DNA of 64,000 nt, from NCBI GenBank assembly GCA_026413255.1, contig JAOCZO010000031.1, forward strand, positions 51,699 through 115,698. The letters run 5' to 3'. Under the pieces are notes generated by a model that worked only from the letters and a program-made list of their open reading frames with translations, had not been told where the DNA came from and ran no database searches. The position numbers and the translations under genes are program-made. This document shows, one piece after another, positions 31,630 to 43,539 of this stretch. The stretch's first letter is position 1. Each line of letters opens with the position of its first letter. Source of the DNA: Fereydounia khargensis. Taxonomy: Eukaryota > Basidiomycota > Ustilaginomycetes > Urocystidales > Fereydouniaceae.

Positions 31630-34590
31630 TCAGGAATTTGCGGTATCGTACTCATACACAGCTTTGGGACGTGGTGGAGGCCAGACGTTGGGCGTGGCCT
31701 TCTTTTCCGCTTTCACCTTGGAAGGCCGTCGAGAGGAGGTTGAGGCAGCGCTCTGTTGAGCAGCACGAGATATGCGCGCCTCCAGGCGGCTGCCTCCAGT
31801 TAAATCTTCGTTCAGATGCGTGTATTGAACGCCAGCCCCGTCCAAAATAACAGCAACCGGATCCGCGGATTTGGCCTTCGGAAGCGGCACGGGATAGGTC
31901 GTCTGTGAGACAACAGGTTGACCGTTGGCAGCTTCAACGAGCGTTTCGTCGCTCGCGAGTGATTCACTCTCAAAGTACATCTCGAGGGCCACTTTGACTT
32001 CGGCAATGTTGCACTCGTCGATGATGGCCTTTGTTGCTGAAGCGACCTGTGCATCAGGCAGGCGGAACAAGTTGCGGCACCCAAAAAGCTCGCCGAGGTT
32101 CTCTTGATCACCTGCGACACCTTCAAAGTAGCGCCGTTCTTTCGTCGCGTTGTACCCGATCTGCATCTGCTGTTGCTTGTACACCTGGCGACCGTATACA
32201 CACTCTTCGAGCGAGCCTGCGCCGATCAGGCGATACACATCCACATCGCGGGTCTGGCCGAAACGATAGGCGCGGTCCATGGCCTGTAGGTCGTGTGAAG
32301 GGTTCCAGTGCGGATCGAACACAACCACTCGGTTTGCGGCGGTGAGATTCAGACCCGTCCCGCCAGCGGTAGTCGAGATCAGGAAGATGAATACGTTAGT
32401 ATCCCGGTTGAAGCTGTCGACCAGTGCCTGCCTTCGATGCTGCGGCGTCGATCCATCCAGTCGACAAAAGTTGTACCCTTGGCGAGAGATAAAGAACTCT
32501 ATGCACTGTAAGAGACGCAGATTAGTGGAGAAAAGGAGTACCTTGTCCCCGTCCATACGCCATTGATTAAGTAGGCCGGAAAGCACCTTCCACTTTCCGC
32601 AAAGGTCTTCGTTCATGCCATTGGCAGCATTGCATCGTTTGTCGCGCCATGAGTCGGGAAACATGAGCTGTACGTATGACAGCTGGCGACTGTATCGTTC
32701 GACGCGGTCTGGTTCCCGCGACGATGCATCCTCCGGGTCAGGAAAGACAAGCGCAACGTGGTTCGAGCACTTTTGAAGGAGGTAAATGTACTTGAGCATG
32801 TTCCTATTCCACGCATGCCCGTCACTGTCCCGTTTGTAGCAGCAGTTCTGTCGGCGATATGGAAGATCCGTTTCTGGGTCAAATCGACCGCAATCGCAAG
32901 GATCCGCGTGTCGGCGCATAAAATTGACTTCTGATTCTGAGAGGATGCGTTCGTAGACCTTGAGCTGGGTCGGAGTGAGCGGGCAAAAGACAACCTTGTC
33001 CGTCTTGCGGGGGAGTTGATCGCTGATGAGAGCCTTGGTTCTGCGCAAGAAGAAGAGTGGAAGTACATTGCGGACGAGCTTCTCAGCCCGTGTGCGAGCA
33101 TCCGCAAGCTGTTCCTCTGAAGCATCCCTCCTCTGGCCGCGCTTGAGGGGAACCTCAATCTCCGCCTGCCACTCTTTCACGCTGCCAAGAAGTCCTGGAT
33201 TGGTCCAGTCAGCCAGAGTGTATAGCTCGCGGTACGAGTTTTGGATCGCTGTTCCCGTGAGGGCAAAGCGCGCGCGGCAGGAGAACGTGTTCATTGCCCG
33301 CGTCATTTGGGAGCCTGGATTCTTGAGCTTATGAGCCTCGTCAATAAAAATGCAGGTAAAGTCGAGGTTGTTGAGCTGGTCAATGTTGAGGGATGCTGTC
33401 TCGTGCGATGTGATGAGAATGTCGAGCCTGCCGCGGCGAAAGCTGTCAATTGCGGACCGGCCACGTGCACCTGTAAAGGCGGCATGTTCAAAGTAGCCCC
33501 AGGTCTCGAGTTCATTACGCCAATTGTCAATCACGCTGCTTGGGCAAATGATGAGGCAGGTTGGCCAGATGGCATCCGCCTTTTGATATCCCGAGCCTTG
33601 GCGGCCGGATCGGACAGCTTCGATACGACGTTCGGCGTCCGACTCGTAACCAGTCTTGCCCATGATGGCGGAGAGGAAAGCGATTACTTGAATAGTCTTG
33701 CCCAAACCCATGTCATCGCCGAGCAGAGCGCCCCGCTTCTCGCAGAACGAGCGAAAGAAGAAGCGAACACCCTCTCTCTGGTATTCACGCAAGAAACGAT
33801 TCACGGTCGCTGGCACGGCATAGCCGTTTCCAAGCTGGAGCGGTCCGACCCGAGCCTGCTCGGGTGAGGCAGCGAAAGCGGGTCGCTGGTCCTTGCCGCC
33901 TGCTTGGATGAGTGTTTGTCTGGAACGAGCCATTGACTGCTGCTGCTTCGGCGGTGGGAGGGCTAGAACGGGCTCCTCTTGATCCGAGCTGGATGGTGGG
34001 GATGGGGCCTTCGCCTGGGCGGTTGCGAGCAAGATCGAGAGAGAGGACGAGTTGCGGTAGGACTCGCTCATTGTCATGCTGTACTCGGCATCCTCTTCTG
34101 AAGCGCTCTCCGAATCGGATGTATTCGTTTCCGGCTTTGAGGGATGTACTGCTTGGATGCGGCTGACCGTCGGGCGCTCGGTGCGGAGGGTGAGAACATA
34201 TTCCTCTTCCTCTGATGAGGATTCGCCGTACCGCGAGCCCGTGGTCTTCAGATGGCCTTGCTCTGGTGGCCGTGCCAGTTTCGACAGAGGCTCGTCATCG
34301 TCGTCCGGGTCGGACCAGCCTCGTTCAGCTTCAATGTAGTCATCGTCTGGCTTGAAGCCAAGCAGAGTCCGGAGAGTGTTGCCAGAGTTGAGCGTCCGAC
34401 GCCGTCTCTTGCGCGGCTCTGCATGGAAGAGGACCAAGTCGTGTTACCTTCATACGCTCAAGTTGCAGGAGAGACAGAGTGACTTACTGTGGACTGCGGC
34501 ATCCTCGAGCTCTTGCTGCAGAGCCTGCCGCAGGTCTTGGTCACTGTCATCCTCGCCGCCTGAGACAGAGACGAGAGTGGCACGCTTCAT
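31630..34590 (-). CDS. SNF2-family DNA helicase, ERCC6L2/Rad26-like
   Basis: Two minus-strand exons, 34590-34488 and 34418-31630, encode 963 residues. The SNF2 ATPase has motif I GDDMGLGKTIQVIAFL (about residue 268), the DEAH box IFIDEAHKLKN (about 394), motif III ALTGTAIQN, and the C-terminal helicase lobe KVLLFSTNLRLLQ, STTAGGTGLNLTAANRVV and DRAYRFGQTRDVDVYRLI (about 660-760). A Cys cluster, DPCDCGRFD...QNCCYKR (about 540-560), is inserted between lobes. The GTGLNLTAAN and FGQ/DVDVYRL arrangement resembles the ERCC6-like/Rad26 group, with ERCC6L2 closest in overall shape. These proteins remodel DNA-protein contacts in transcription-coupled or end-joining repair. The N-terminal 200 residues are acidic and disordered; the C-terminus is basic, so a nuclear location is inferred. 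Confidence 0.87.
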
Positions 34591-35206
34591 CGCCCCAGGT
34601 CATCTGATTGCGGTTTGGCTCGACGCATATCTTGGTAGTTGCTCGACAAGATCGTACGGCCTGAGCGGTTTCCACTTTATTACTGCAACACGGCCCCTGC
34701 TATGCCAAAGTGCGAAGCTACGCGCGCTCAAGTACCTTCATTGTACAGTGAAGCTCGGTCACTCAGCCACGCAGCACACACGAGAGAAATGACTCGCACA
34801 ACAAAAGGATGAGGTAATGGAGTACAATGCCTAGTAAAAAGAGAAGAAACAGATCAGGACGAGATGCCTGCGCAAAGCAGCAGACAGCAAACCTTCCCAG
34901 GGACCTTGGGCCTGAATCGGAAGGAATGTCATGCTATGAGGAACACAGTTGTGGCTAAAACGAAGGAGAAGAGACCGCGCCACGTTGGCTAGAAGGATGA
35001 AAGAGAAAGAGGCGAAGGCTTGTGGTATGTCTAATTGTCCGTCGACGAGATCATGGCAGGAGAGTATTCTAACAGGATTCGCCGGGGGGCTCATCTGCCT
35101 GACATAGCTGAAGCTGCACCAGACAGAAGAGATGATCGACCAAAGTAGCACTTGTCTGAGTGCTCAACATAAAGCAGTTTCAGATCAAGACAACTAAGCG
35201 CAAAGC
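34591..35206. other. intergenic
   Basis: About 615 nt between the helicase start and the GPI-protein stop. It contains a TTGTACAG element near 34741. No gene was recognised. Confidence 0.55.
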
Positions 35207-35918
35207 TTAGAGAAGGGCGGCGGCGGCGACACCGACGACACCAGCAACAACGGCGGAGTAGCCACGAACCGAGCCGGCGCCGTTGCCCGAGCCAGTCGAA
35301 GTGGCGGAAGGCGAAGGCGAGCCGGAGGTAGTGCTGGAGCGCGACGCGGTCGAGGAGGGCGAGCCCGAAGACGACGACGAGCGCGAGGTGGGGGCAGCGC
35401 TCGAAGAGCTGCTGCTGCTGCCCATGGAGCTGGCGCTGCTGGAGGGAGCGGCCGAGCCAGAGCTGGAAGAGGCGCCACCGTTCAGGCTGCAATGAGAAAG
35501 GAAGAGCAAACAAGTTAGAATCGCGAAAACATACCACTCCGACAAAAAGAGCGGCCAGAATAAATAAGTCTACTCACCACTCGGAGCTACCTTCAATGAT
35601 AGCGGGCGACATGCCAGAGTTGGCAACCTGACCAGCCGAGTCAAGGACCGAGATCGTGACCATGGTACCAACGGGCTGGTTAACGGTCCAAAGAACCTGT
35701 TGGGCGTTAACTTGGCCGAGGTCCTGGAGGGTCTGGCTGACCTGACCAGCAGCGGTGACACGGGGGAAGAAGGGGGCCTGACCACCGGTCCAGGTGATCT
35801 GGTAAGGTCGGCACTGGATAAGGGCAGCGGGAGTGTTGACCGTGAAGGCTTCCTGGGCGGCGGCCATGCCGGCGGCGACGATGCCGGTGGCGAGGATGAC
35901 GAACTGGGAGAACTGCAT
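35207..35918 (-). CDS. secreted Ser-rich GPI-anchored protein
   Basis: Two minus-strand exons, 35918-35578 and 35486-35207, give 206 residues. A signal peptide is evident (MQFSQFVILATGIVAAGMAAAQ, cleavage near 22). A compact domain follows at about 22-115 with the pattern CRPYQITWTGGQAPFFPRV, seen in the fungal Kre9/Knh-like 'Ser-Thr-rich GPI-anchored membrane family'. Exon 2 encodes a Ser/Gly/Thr-rich O-glycosylation stalk (about 120-185) and a hydrophobic end (YSAVVAGVVGVAAAALL), the GPI-attachment signal. The mature protein is therefore cell-surface or wall bound. Members with this N-domain are implicated in beta-1,6-glucan or wall assembly, but that role is only inferred here. Exon junction Cys (TG|C) is conserved in phase. 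Confidence 0.83.
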
Positions 35919-37151
35919 CTTTGCGAATATAGATTAGAGGAGCAGGGGTGAATGGCCCAGGAACGTGGGTATGGGATTAGGAAAGGTGTATGATGGTGGA
36001 TGAGGAAGGGATGTGGCGGATGCACGGGGGGTACTTATTGTCGGATGGGCCAAGAGGGCGAGGCGAGAGAAGGGGGCGCAAAACGGGGCGAAGGGGGAGG
36101 GGCAGAGGAAGGGGGGCGAAAAGCGACGAGCGGGAAGGCAATGGAACGGGGGGGGGGGTTCAAACCAGTCTCGGCAGATCACAGCAGATAGAAACTAGAC
36201 CAAGGCAACCGACACTCACAGGCCAGTGCCCAGTCAGTCTCCAGTCTGCACGGGCGGTGGGTTCCGAGGGCAATGCACAGACGAAAGGTAGATGCGAACG
36301 GGGCAGAGGCGCCAGACCAACAGACGAGAGACGGCGCGCACGATGGTCAGTCACCAGTCACACGCACGCACAGCCAACCAACCCAACCCAACCGACCCAA
36401 CAGCTCACTGCCCGGCACAGACGCGCGCGCGGGCCAGCCGCTCAGCCAGCGCTGTATCGAAACTTGGGAAAAAAGGACAAACACGCGGCAGGCCGCGAGC
36501 CCGAAGGGGCATGGGCCAAGCCTTCGCTACCATCGAATCCAACTAGCCAGGTTCGCGACCGCAAGAGTGCGGCTGACAGGCAACGCAGGCAGATGCACCC
36601 ACACGCACACGGACACGCACAGCTCACGAACATGCACACCCAGCAGCGACAGGAGCATCAGCAAGTCAGCCAGCCGCATCGGTCAAGCAGGCAGCTGGAT
36701 CGCTTCGGCATGCAGGCCTGGCCGGTCCAAGAACGGAGGCTGCCGCGCGGAGCTGGAGCATTCATCACACGCCTTTGCTCTTTGCTCTCTGCCCCTTGGA
36801 AGAACCTGAACTTCCAAACCCTGTAGCACTTTCAACCCATTCTTAGACCGAATGATCCTTCCTTCAACATTGTGGCGCTCATACGATTTACAGTGCCTTA
36901 CTTGTCTCTGACCTAACCACGCTGCCAGTGGCGCCTTTGAAATGAGTGTGGCCCCAGATCGCCACCAGAACTTCCCGTGCTTCATTTTTAGGATGTTTAG
37001 CGAGTGTTTGCGTCAACGCACAGCTTCCTGCATGCAGCTATTGCTACGCATCTCGTTACAGTGCTGAACTCTCCAAAATGCCAGTTGGATCCGGTGCGTG
37101 CGTCGGCCTTAGGCGCTTTCGCGCGATCTTTGTAATGGATTTACTGTAAAA

Positions 37152-37180
37152 TACTGCAGTACAGTACAGTAATACAGTAA
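37152..37180. repeat. TACAGTACAG/TACTG motif cluster
   Basis: Overlapping TACTGCAG, TACAGTACAG and TACAGTAA copies within 30 nt of noncoding DNA. Confidence 0.85.
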
Positions 37181-38081
37181 TCCAACCTCATGGAAATCGT
37201 TTTTCACCTCGGCATGCGTTTCAACTCTCCTGTAGCCGACAACGGAAGTGTTCGTCCGGCGAGCAAAGATCAACACACATACCAGCCAGCCTCCTCGCCC
37301 ACGCTACCCACGCTCTCATACACAAACCCGGCGAACCTCGTCGAAAATCTACGAACAGCAAGCCTCATGCCGTTGCAGGCCGTCCTGTCAATGATCTGCC
37401 GTCGTTAGCTGAGCAGGATACAATTTCCCGCGAATACAGTACTTTCGGACGGGCGAGCAGCGAGCGCAGTTTCAGCTCGACCAGACGCAGGGCATCGAAC
37501 CGATACAGTAGTGTCTCCTTTAGACCCCTGTGCGTGACGGCCGCCGCTGCTGCTGCTGCTTGGCAACGCCGCGTACTCGGTGCTGCGCCTGCAGTCTCAG
37601 GGGTAAGCGACCCGTCACGGATAGTGCAACAGCAAGGCTGTCGCAGAAGGGCCTACGAGACTTCCATCGCAGCTGATTGCGTGTGCCTCCGCCACGAGAT
37701 AGCCTCAAGCATGTCAACGGGTGTATGCAGAATGCGAACCCTACTGTGAAGGAATGGTCAACTGCGGTATCCTGCTTCCACTGCATACATGATTTGACTA
37801 CTGTGCGCTCTGCTTGCAGCCAGCCCGCTTTGCTTGATACGACACATTCAAGCTGCCCCGCTTCACTGAAGGCGCGATTTCTGTGTTACCGTGCCTGTGT
37901 AGGTTTTTTCTTTCTCGGCGCTGCAGATACACTTTCAGCCGAACGCATGTGTATGGTATGTTAGCAGCATTGGCGCAGCCACCTGGGCTCAGCTACAGTC
38001 ACATGTGTCAGTATGACCACCACATGTGTTCGATTCCCCTTTCACCAGCCTCATACATCAATGTTCCGGTATCGTATGGTT

Positions 38082-38095
38082 CAGTACAGTACTGT
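38082..38095. repeat. palindromic CAGTACAGTACTGT motif copy
   Basis: A single copy of the dispersed motif that contains the self-complementary core AGTACT. Confidence 0.8.
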
Positions 38096-39145
38096 CATGT
38101 CGTGCTTGCTTCTCCTCTTGGTGAGAGTCAGGGTGTTGCTTCTAAATTCGTCTCTAGAATGATCGGCGAGGGCGTTTGGCCGATCGGACGGGACGGGCTC
38201 ACGGCACATCTTTGCCTGTCAGCCAACCAACCACGGGGCAAAAAAAAGAAAGAGGAAGTTTTCTGCGTCAGACTAAGCTAAGATCTGACCCTGATTCGAA
38301 TGCTTCCTGAGCTCGACGCGTCTGCCCAAGTGTTGCTCCTCGGTCATTTCGCTCACACACTCCATCATACAGTAAGCTCCTTCCGAGATCATGTTGTGCA
38401 TCAGCAAATTGTCGGGAAACGCTTCCAGAAGTCCGGAGACAGAATGCTGATGAGGTGGCTGCCTCGGGTTCTTAGACGTGCTGTAACTGAACGAGAACGC
38501 CGGTTGACGCTTCCATGTCCGTTGGTTATCCGTCTCATGGACAACTCCTTCTCGCAGAGCCAACTGGTGGCCAGGCTTGCTGAGTGGATCATTGTGGAGC
38601 ATCCCAAAAGATGAAATTGGTACAAACCTCATTTTATTAACAGCCATTTATGACCTCAAAAAGCGGTTGTCTCGACTCATAAAAAATGATTTGACGCTGT
38701 CCAGGAGGCAAGAGACGCCGGACCAGCGTGGCTGTGCCTGTCACAGGTTTGACATTGTTGGCACGCTCTTACTTGGTGCCACAAACTATGTGTGGGTCAA
38801 ATGGTCAAATTTTCCTGCCCTGGATGGCAGGGGCTGGCTGTAGCCAGCGACTCGGCCGCGACCAGCACCTTTATCCTACTAGATGTTGAAAATAGAAAAA
38901 GTGACCCGTACCCTTTTCCAGGCTTCCAAATCGAGGGTCCAACCAAGGGAACGGAAGGCTGCACGCCTACGTCAAGCTGCGGCGGCCCCGGCTTGATCCC
39001 ATCAGCAACACTGGCCAGTTGATGCACATTCAGTAGATGGGCTAGGCTAGCGCTGGTCAATACATCACCGCAAACTCAAAGGCGCACATTGCTAGATTGC
39101 AAATACTGTTGCCCCCTGATGTCTTTGAGAAATACAAACACTGCG

Positions 39146-39169
39146 CTGTACTGTACTGTACAGTACAGC
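39146..39169. repeat. palindromic CTGTACTGTACAGTACAG element
   Basis: Tandem TACTG copies switch to TACAG copies at the centre, giving a near-perfect palindrome of about 22 nt. Confidence 0.85.
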
Positions 39170-40150
39170 ATGGATTTGCATAGCGACACAGTGAACAACG
39201 AGAGCGCAAATGAGAGTTGGAAAGGGCAGCCGGCCAGATGTGCGTACGTGGGGATGAGGAGTAATGCTGAGAGAGGGTACAGTATATGAGTTGCCCTTTG
39301 TAAGCCAAAGCGAGCACCCCCGAGAGCAAACGGCAGCGCCGGTTTGACTATCACTCATCATGAAGAACAAGTACCATCTGGTCACGCTCGAAGCCGTCGA
39401 ATTCGAGCGCTGAATGGATTACTACTGCTCAGCTGCCCAAATGGTACCACCTCATACGCGTGGCAAAAATTCACACAGTCAATTCTTGACAGCAACAGAA
39501 AACGGCGGATAGAGTTGAAGGAGTCATCGGATCCGAAGGTCGGGGCCCTGACCCTTGTCTGGATTTGAGGTGGGTCTAATTTCCGGCTCCTCATTCCTTG
39601 GTTCCAGTCTCATTGTTTTCTTAGTGCACAGACCCCATCGAGCTTTATTCTTAGGCATGGACGCCAGCCCGTGTGAGGCCTGTGGAGCTGAACGAGAGGA
39701 CTGGTGTGTTGCAATCGTGCTCAGATCGCCTCGGGACTGGACGGGGCAATTGTGTGCGCTGCGCGCAGCGCGCCCCGTCGTCAAGCCTGCTTTGACCATC
39801 ACCATCACATCAGCATGCGTGCAAGCCCACTCGGCTTTGCGCTCACAACAGAGTCCTGTGGATTCTCAGGGGATTCTCAGGATTATTTTTTGAGCATACA
39901 CTTTCAGTGTCGGATATCGACAGAGGACCTTGGAACAGGGAGGAATCCCCGTCTTTGAAGTCGACAATGGACAATGGCAAGTGAAACGCCATTCCAGGGC
40001 GAACCCAGCTTAAGAGCCTGAATAGAGATAGCACAAAAGCCTATTTTTACTCTCACGCCCTGCAAAGGTACAGTACATTTGATTCGACACCCCCTTCCCG
40101 TGCGCAGGTCCTTCCGTCGATAGCCGTCCCAACCGATTCCCTCTCGTTAA

Positions 40151-40158
40151 TTTATAAG
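40151..40158 (+). promoter_or_regulatory. TATA-like element TTTATAAG
   Basis: TTTATAAG lies 105 nt upstream of the ATG of the seven-transmembrane gene, a plausible distance for a fungal TATA box. Position and sequence are the only support. Confidence 0.35.
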
Positions 40159-40228
40159 CCCAACGAGACTGGCTTCATCTCACTTTATCACCACCACCTA
40201 GAATCTGGACCCCGACAGGACAAGAGCC

Positions 40229-40249
40229 ATGACGATACGTGCGAGTTGA
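40229..40249 (+). other. upstream open reading frame (6 codons)
   Basis: An ATG at 40229 opens a six-codon frame ending in TGA, 13 nt before the main ATG at 40263. If transcribed in the leader it could dampen translation of the membrane protein gene. Confidence 0.45.
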
Positions 40250-40262
40250 ATCTTTTCCCGCG

Positions 40263-42414
40263 ATGCTTGTCAGCTTCAATCCCAACCTCGACACCTCTCG
40301 CCTTCCAGCGATGGATGGTGATCGTTCGACATTCTTTTCCGATCTCGACATCTTTCTTCTTCGCTTCTTCGTCCAGGGCTCCACTAGGACATTCGAGATT
40401 CAAATGAACATCTGCATAGCCTTGGTCGCACTTTCTTTAATTTTGTTCGGTAAGCAGCACGACATGGCCTTGTCGTTTGCCACTAGGATACAGTACTGAT
40501 CCTTCTCTCTCGGCTGACTTGGAAAAAATATGAAAAAATCTCTGCCACGTAGTATCGGCTATCTTCATGAGGATTGTTCAGCGGACTGCATGGGTCGTCA
40601 AGTTCTGGTCCGTACCGAACGGGGTGCTGGTAATCCCGAGCCCGAGCATGGCGTTCATCTTATTGAATGGGATGTTTAGTGTGCTTTGGATCGCTTACGC
40701 GGTCATCATGCTTCAATTCTCCATGCACGGCACTCACTCCAGGGTGATATTCTACTGGAGAACGCTACCTTTCATCGTGCTTTACAGCGGCAACTGGTGG
40801 ACCGCCTTTGGGCTCTTCGGAGTGGTGAGTACAACGCACAATGTCCTCGTCGCCAGTCCAAGCAAATTACTGAGGTAGGCTTGACAGTTGCACAAGATGA
40901 CGGGATCAGCACGCACGCGGAGACTGTTTGCCTCTCCCACGTTGTTCAATCTTCTGTGCTGGGGGATGCCGCTGGCAGTGTTCGCGTCTGTCCTCTTAGG
41001 TCCGATTCGGGCACAAAAGCTGTACAACGAGGCGCTGGACGAGTACGATGCGTTGCGAAAGTCAATGCTGACTGTGCTACCTGAATCCGCCAGCGATGCA
41101 GTCATTGCTTCGCTCCGAGGCCAGACTATTGATGTCTGGCTTAAAGTTACCCATGCGTATTGGTACTACTCGTGCACGATGGCCATCTGGATGAGCACGA
41201 CAGTTGTCACCCTAGTCATCTGTGAGTCTTCACCTCGCCACATTACCAGATCAGCAGTGGGAACTGACATCTGCCCGACTTTCAGATATTCTGCTGGGTG
41301 CATCTGCGCTTTGGAAGATGAAACGAAAGCTTTCCGGCCTGCGAAAGACAGAAGCATCTCAAGCGAATGGTGCAGAGGCCGCGCTGGCACCCTGGAGCAG
41401 GGTGCCCTATTACGGTTCCTCCTCTTCAGGGAAAGAAGTCGAAGTGCCCAATCTGAACACTGGTTCGGACCGACTCTCGCTATCGCGCTCATACCGATCA
41501 CATTACTCGATAGAGCTCATGAGACGCACCTCGCAGACTGCTACTTCGCTCAAGCGTTCCACATCTATGCGTTTCGACAGGCCTCAACAGCCAACTTACA
41601 GGTCGCGATCCAGGCGTATTGCAGAGCTTCAGCGAGTGAGTCACTCCATTGAGGAGACACAGCCGAGTTGACACAAGGAGATACTGAGCCTGTGGAGCTC
41701 TTTGTTCAGATGTTTGCCAATCTTCGTCTTCAGTATCTCAGCATCGCAATCTCGACCCTGCTCTTTGCCATTGCAACTGGAATTCCAGCTTTCGATGCAT
41801 ACTCAGACTCTCGAGTGCTCGACCTACGGACATGCCCAACGATGAGCACGATCATGAGTGCCTACACCACCGTGTTCTGCAACGTCTCAGTCATGTCGTG
41901 CATCTGCTGGCGTTCCCTGAGTCCTGCAGTAACCAGCACCATGGAGCCAGCCAGACGAGATACCTTCCTCAATTCTGTTGCTGCTCGGTTGCGTCGGTTC
42001 TCACAGCAATACGCCGAGCCAGAGTCAAGATCACCTTACGGCGACAGTCTTGCTGGCATGTACAGCGAGTCTCCATCCAGCCCAGGATCCAACTTGCGTC
42101 CATGGGAGAGCTGTCCAGCTCTGCCAGAAGGTGCACATCTGAAGCACTCCAAGTCGCGAGACGTAGTAGATCACTCAAAGGAGAGGAACAGCTTATCTTC
42201 GGGTAGACTCAATCGGATACTGTCGCCACAAGAGAAGGGGGGTGCTCGATACCTATCTCGGGTGCCCGAAGGCATCACCGTCATCTCCAACTCTGTCACA
42301 TTCCCGCATCTTGAACGTCAACAAACCAGGGCACTCTCCTTTGAACTGGTCCAAGAAACCGCATCAGCATCAAGAGTATCGCGGGCAACGACCAGCGCTA
42401 GGATTCACGACTGA
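40263..42414 (+). CDS. orphan seven-transmembrane protein, GPCR-like topology
   Basis: Five exons (40263-40449, 40553-40824, 40888-41221, 41286-41635, 41689-42414) give 622 residues. Seven hydrophobic segments are visible at about 46-68, 94-117, 132-153, 170-193, 240-272, 393-417 and 432-456, for example IQMNICIALVALSLILF and MSTIMSAYTTVFCNVSVM. A short N-terminus (45 residues), a 120-residue Ser/Arg-rich loop between helices 5 and 6, and a 165-residue Ser-rich C-tail mimic receptor architecture. I recognise no family. Helix 7 has no lysine, so it is not an opsin, and Ste3-type signatures are absent. Intron 4 uses GTGAGT at 41636 and an AG at 41687-41688; a nearer AG would leave a 32-nt intron, too short. 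Function, including any ligand or G-protein coupling, is unknown. Confidence 0.75.
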
Positions 42415-42636
42415 AATCAAATCCATCCTACAACACTGCGCGTCAGGCAAGGTGCTGTTTCTTGGCCCTGGATTGTAGTTTGTCACTTCAGACAAAAAAG
42501 CTGAAACAGCATTACTCTATAATGATGCCGGATTGTACTCAATACTGGAACGAGGCAAAGCCCGAGTCTGATTTACAATGTACAGATGTGTGCTCGTGTG
42601 TGCGTGTGTGTTCATGAGACTTGCGGGCTGGGGGTA
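42415..42636. other. convergent 3' flanks
   Basis: About 220 nt between the seven-transmembrane gene and the ankyrin gene stops. It includes a GT-rich run near 42590. No other feature was seen. Confidence 0.55.
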
Positions 42637-43539
42637 TCATCGTTCCTGGGCCGGGGCACGGTCGAGGCCTTCGATGACCTGCTTGACGACGGCCTCGCCT
42701 ACGACTTGACGCAGCTCGTCTTCCGGGTCGAAACCTTCGCGGTCCGCACGCTCGAGAATTTCGGTAACTCGCTCCATAAGAGCATCTGTGCGGGCTTCGG
42801 TCTCGGCGTCGGCGTCGGCATCGTTTTGTCCAGCCTGTTGAGACTCTGGCTCGTCGTCGTCGTCATTCTGCTCCACTGCCTCAATCTGGAGAGGCATACT
42901 CTCGCCCGTCACAGAGCGCAGGTACGCTGCGAGATCATCGTGGCCGTTCTCGTCTGCTTGTTGAGCAGGCTGAAGAGGACAATGGTAAGTTTGTGAGCGT
43001 TTGAAGTTTATGTACGAGACAACAACTCACTGTGAGGCCCTCGTCGTTCTTCCACTTGGCATCGGCGCCAAACTCTTCAATCAGCACACGGGCTGGCTCG
43101 ACCTGCTCACAGACGAAAAGAGGCGTGTCCTTGTCCGAGTCGGTAGTGTTGGCAGCGTTGGAAGGTGCGCTCGGGTGGGAGAGAAGGAAGCGTCTAGATG
43201 CGAGCAAGAGAGGTGGAAAGAGGAGAAGGTAAGCTCGGTAGACCTGAGTAGTTCTGCCATGTTTCCAACGTACAGGATGTCCACATGTCCGTACGATGCA
43301 GCCGCATGGAGAGGTGTGTACGTGTACGGGTCAGGGGCGGTGGGTGATACACCTATTGCAGGAAAGATAAAAGCTAGTGAGAGCCTGCCACGGGGCAAGA
43401 TATGGGAAAAGACCGACTCACCTTGCTCGTCAACGAGCAGTTTGACACGGTCAATGTCGCCCTCTCCAGCAGCGATCCAGATGTTTTTGCCTCCATCCTG
43501 CTCGCCATTCGCTGGTGTCGTGTTTGTAGGCACGGGCAT
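42637..43539 (-). CDS. small ankyrin-repeat protein
   Basis: Four minus-strand exons (43539-43422, 43352-43274, 43193-43031, 42969-42637) give 230 residues. Ankyrin repeats are apparent: KNIWIAAGEGDIDRVKLLVDEQG, then YTPLHAAASYGHVDILRFLLSH (a textbook repeat reconstituted across two splice junctions), then DTPLFVCEQVEPARVLIEEFGADAKWKNDEGLT and QADENGHDDLAAYL. The C-terminal third is acidic (NDDDDEPESQQ, DADADAETEA) with a helical end. Small cytosolic ankyrin proteins of this build exist across fungi as uncharacterised chaperone-like or adaptor proteins; I cannot name a partner. It is divergent from ELF1 with only 240 nt between the start codons, implying a shared promoter. Exon phases all agree, so the structure is secure. 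Confidence 0.85.

Larger units (their letters stand above)
35919..40262. other. gene-poor 4.3-kb region
   Basis: No gene with convincing splice structure or domain was found. The left 900 nt (35919-36830) is purine-rich then CA-rich, with open frames that translate to Arg/Gly/Gln-rich low-complexity sequence. The middle (37150-38100 and 39140-39170) carries several GTACAGTAC motif copies. One minus-strand frame of 124 codons (38647-38273) and one plus-strand frame of 112 codons (39555-39893) look slightly protein-like but match nothing I recognise. The rightmost part is the promoter of the seven-transmembrane gene. Confidence 0.55.

Noticed and set aside
35990-36826. 278-codon plus-strand frame upstream of the GPI-protein gene
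   Set aside because: Arg/Gly/Gln/His-rich low-complexity translation from purine- and CA-rich DNA; no domain, and overlapping frames are equally open.
40263-42414. Seven-transmembrane protein as an opsin partner of the carotenoid oxygenase
   Set aside because: Helix 7 contains no lysine for retinal attachment, so a rhodopsin function is not supported.
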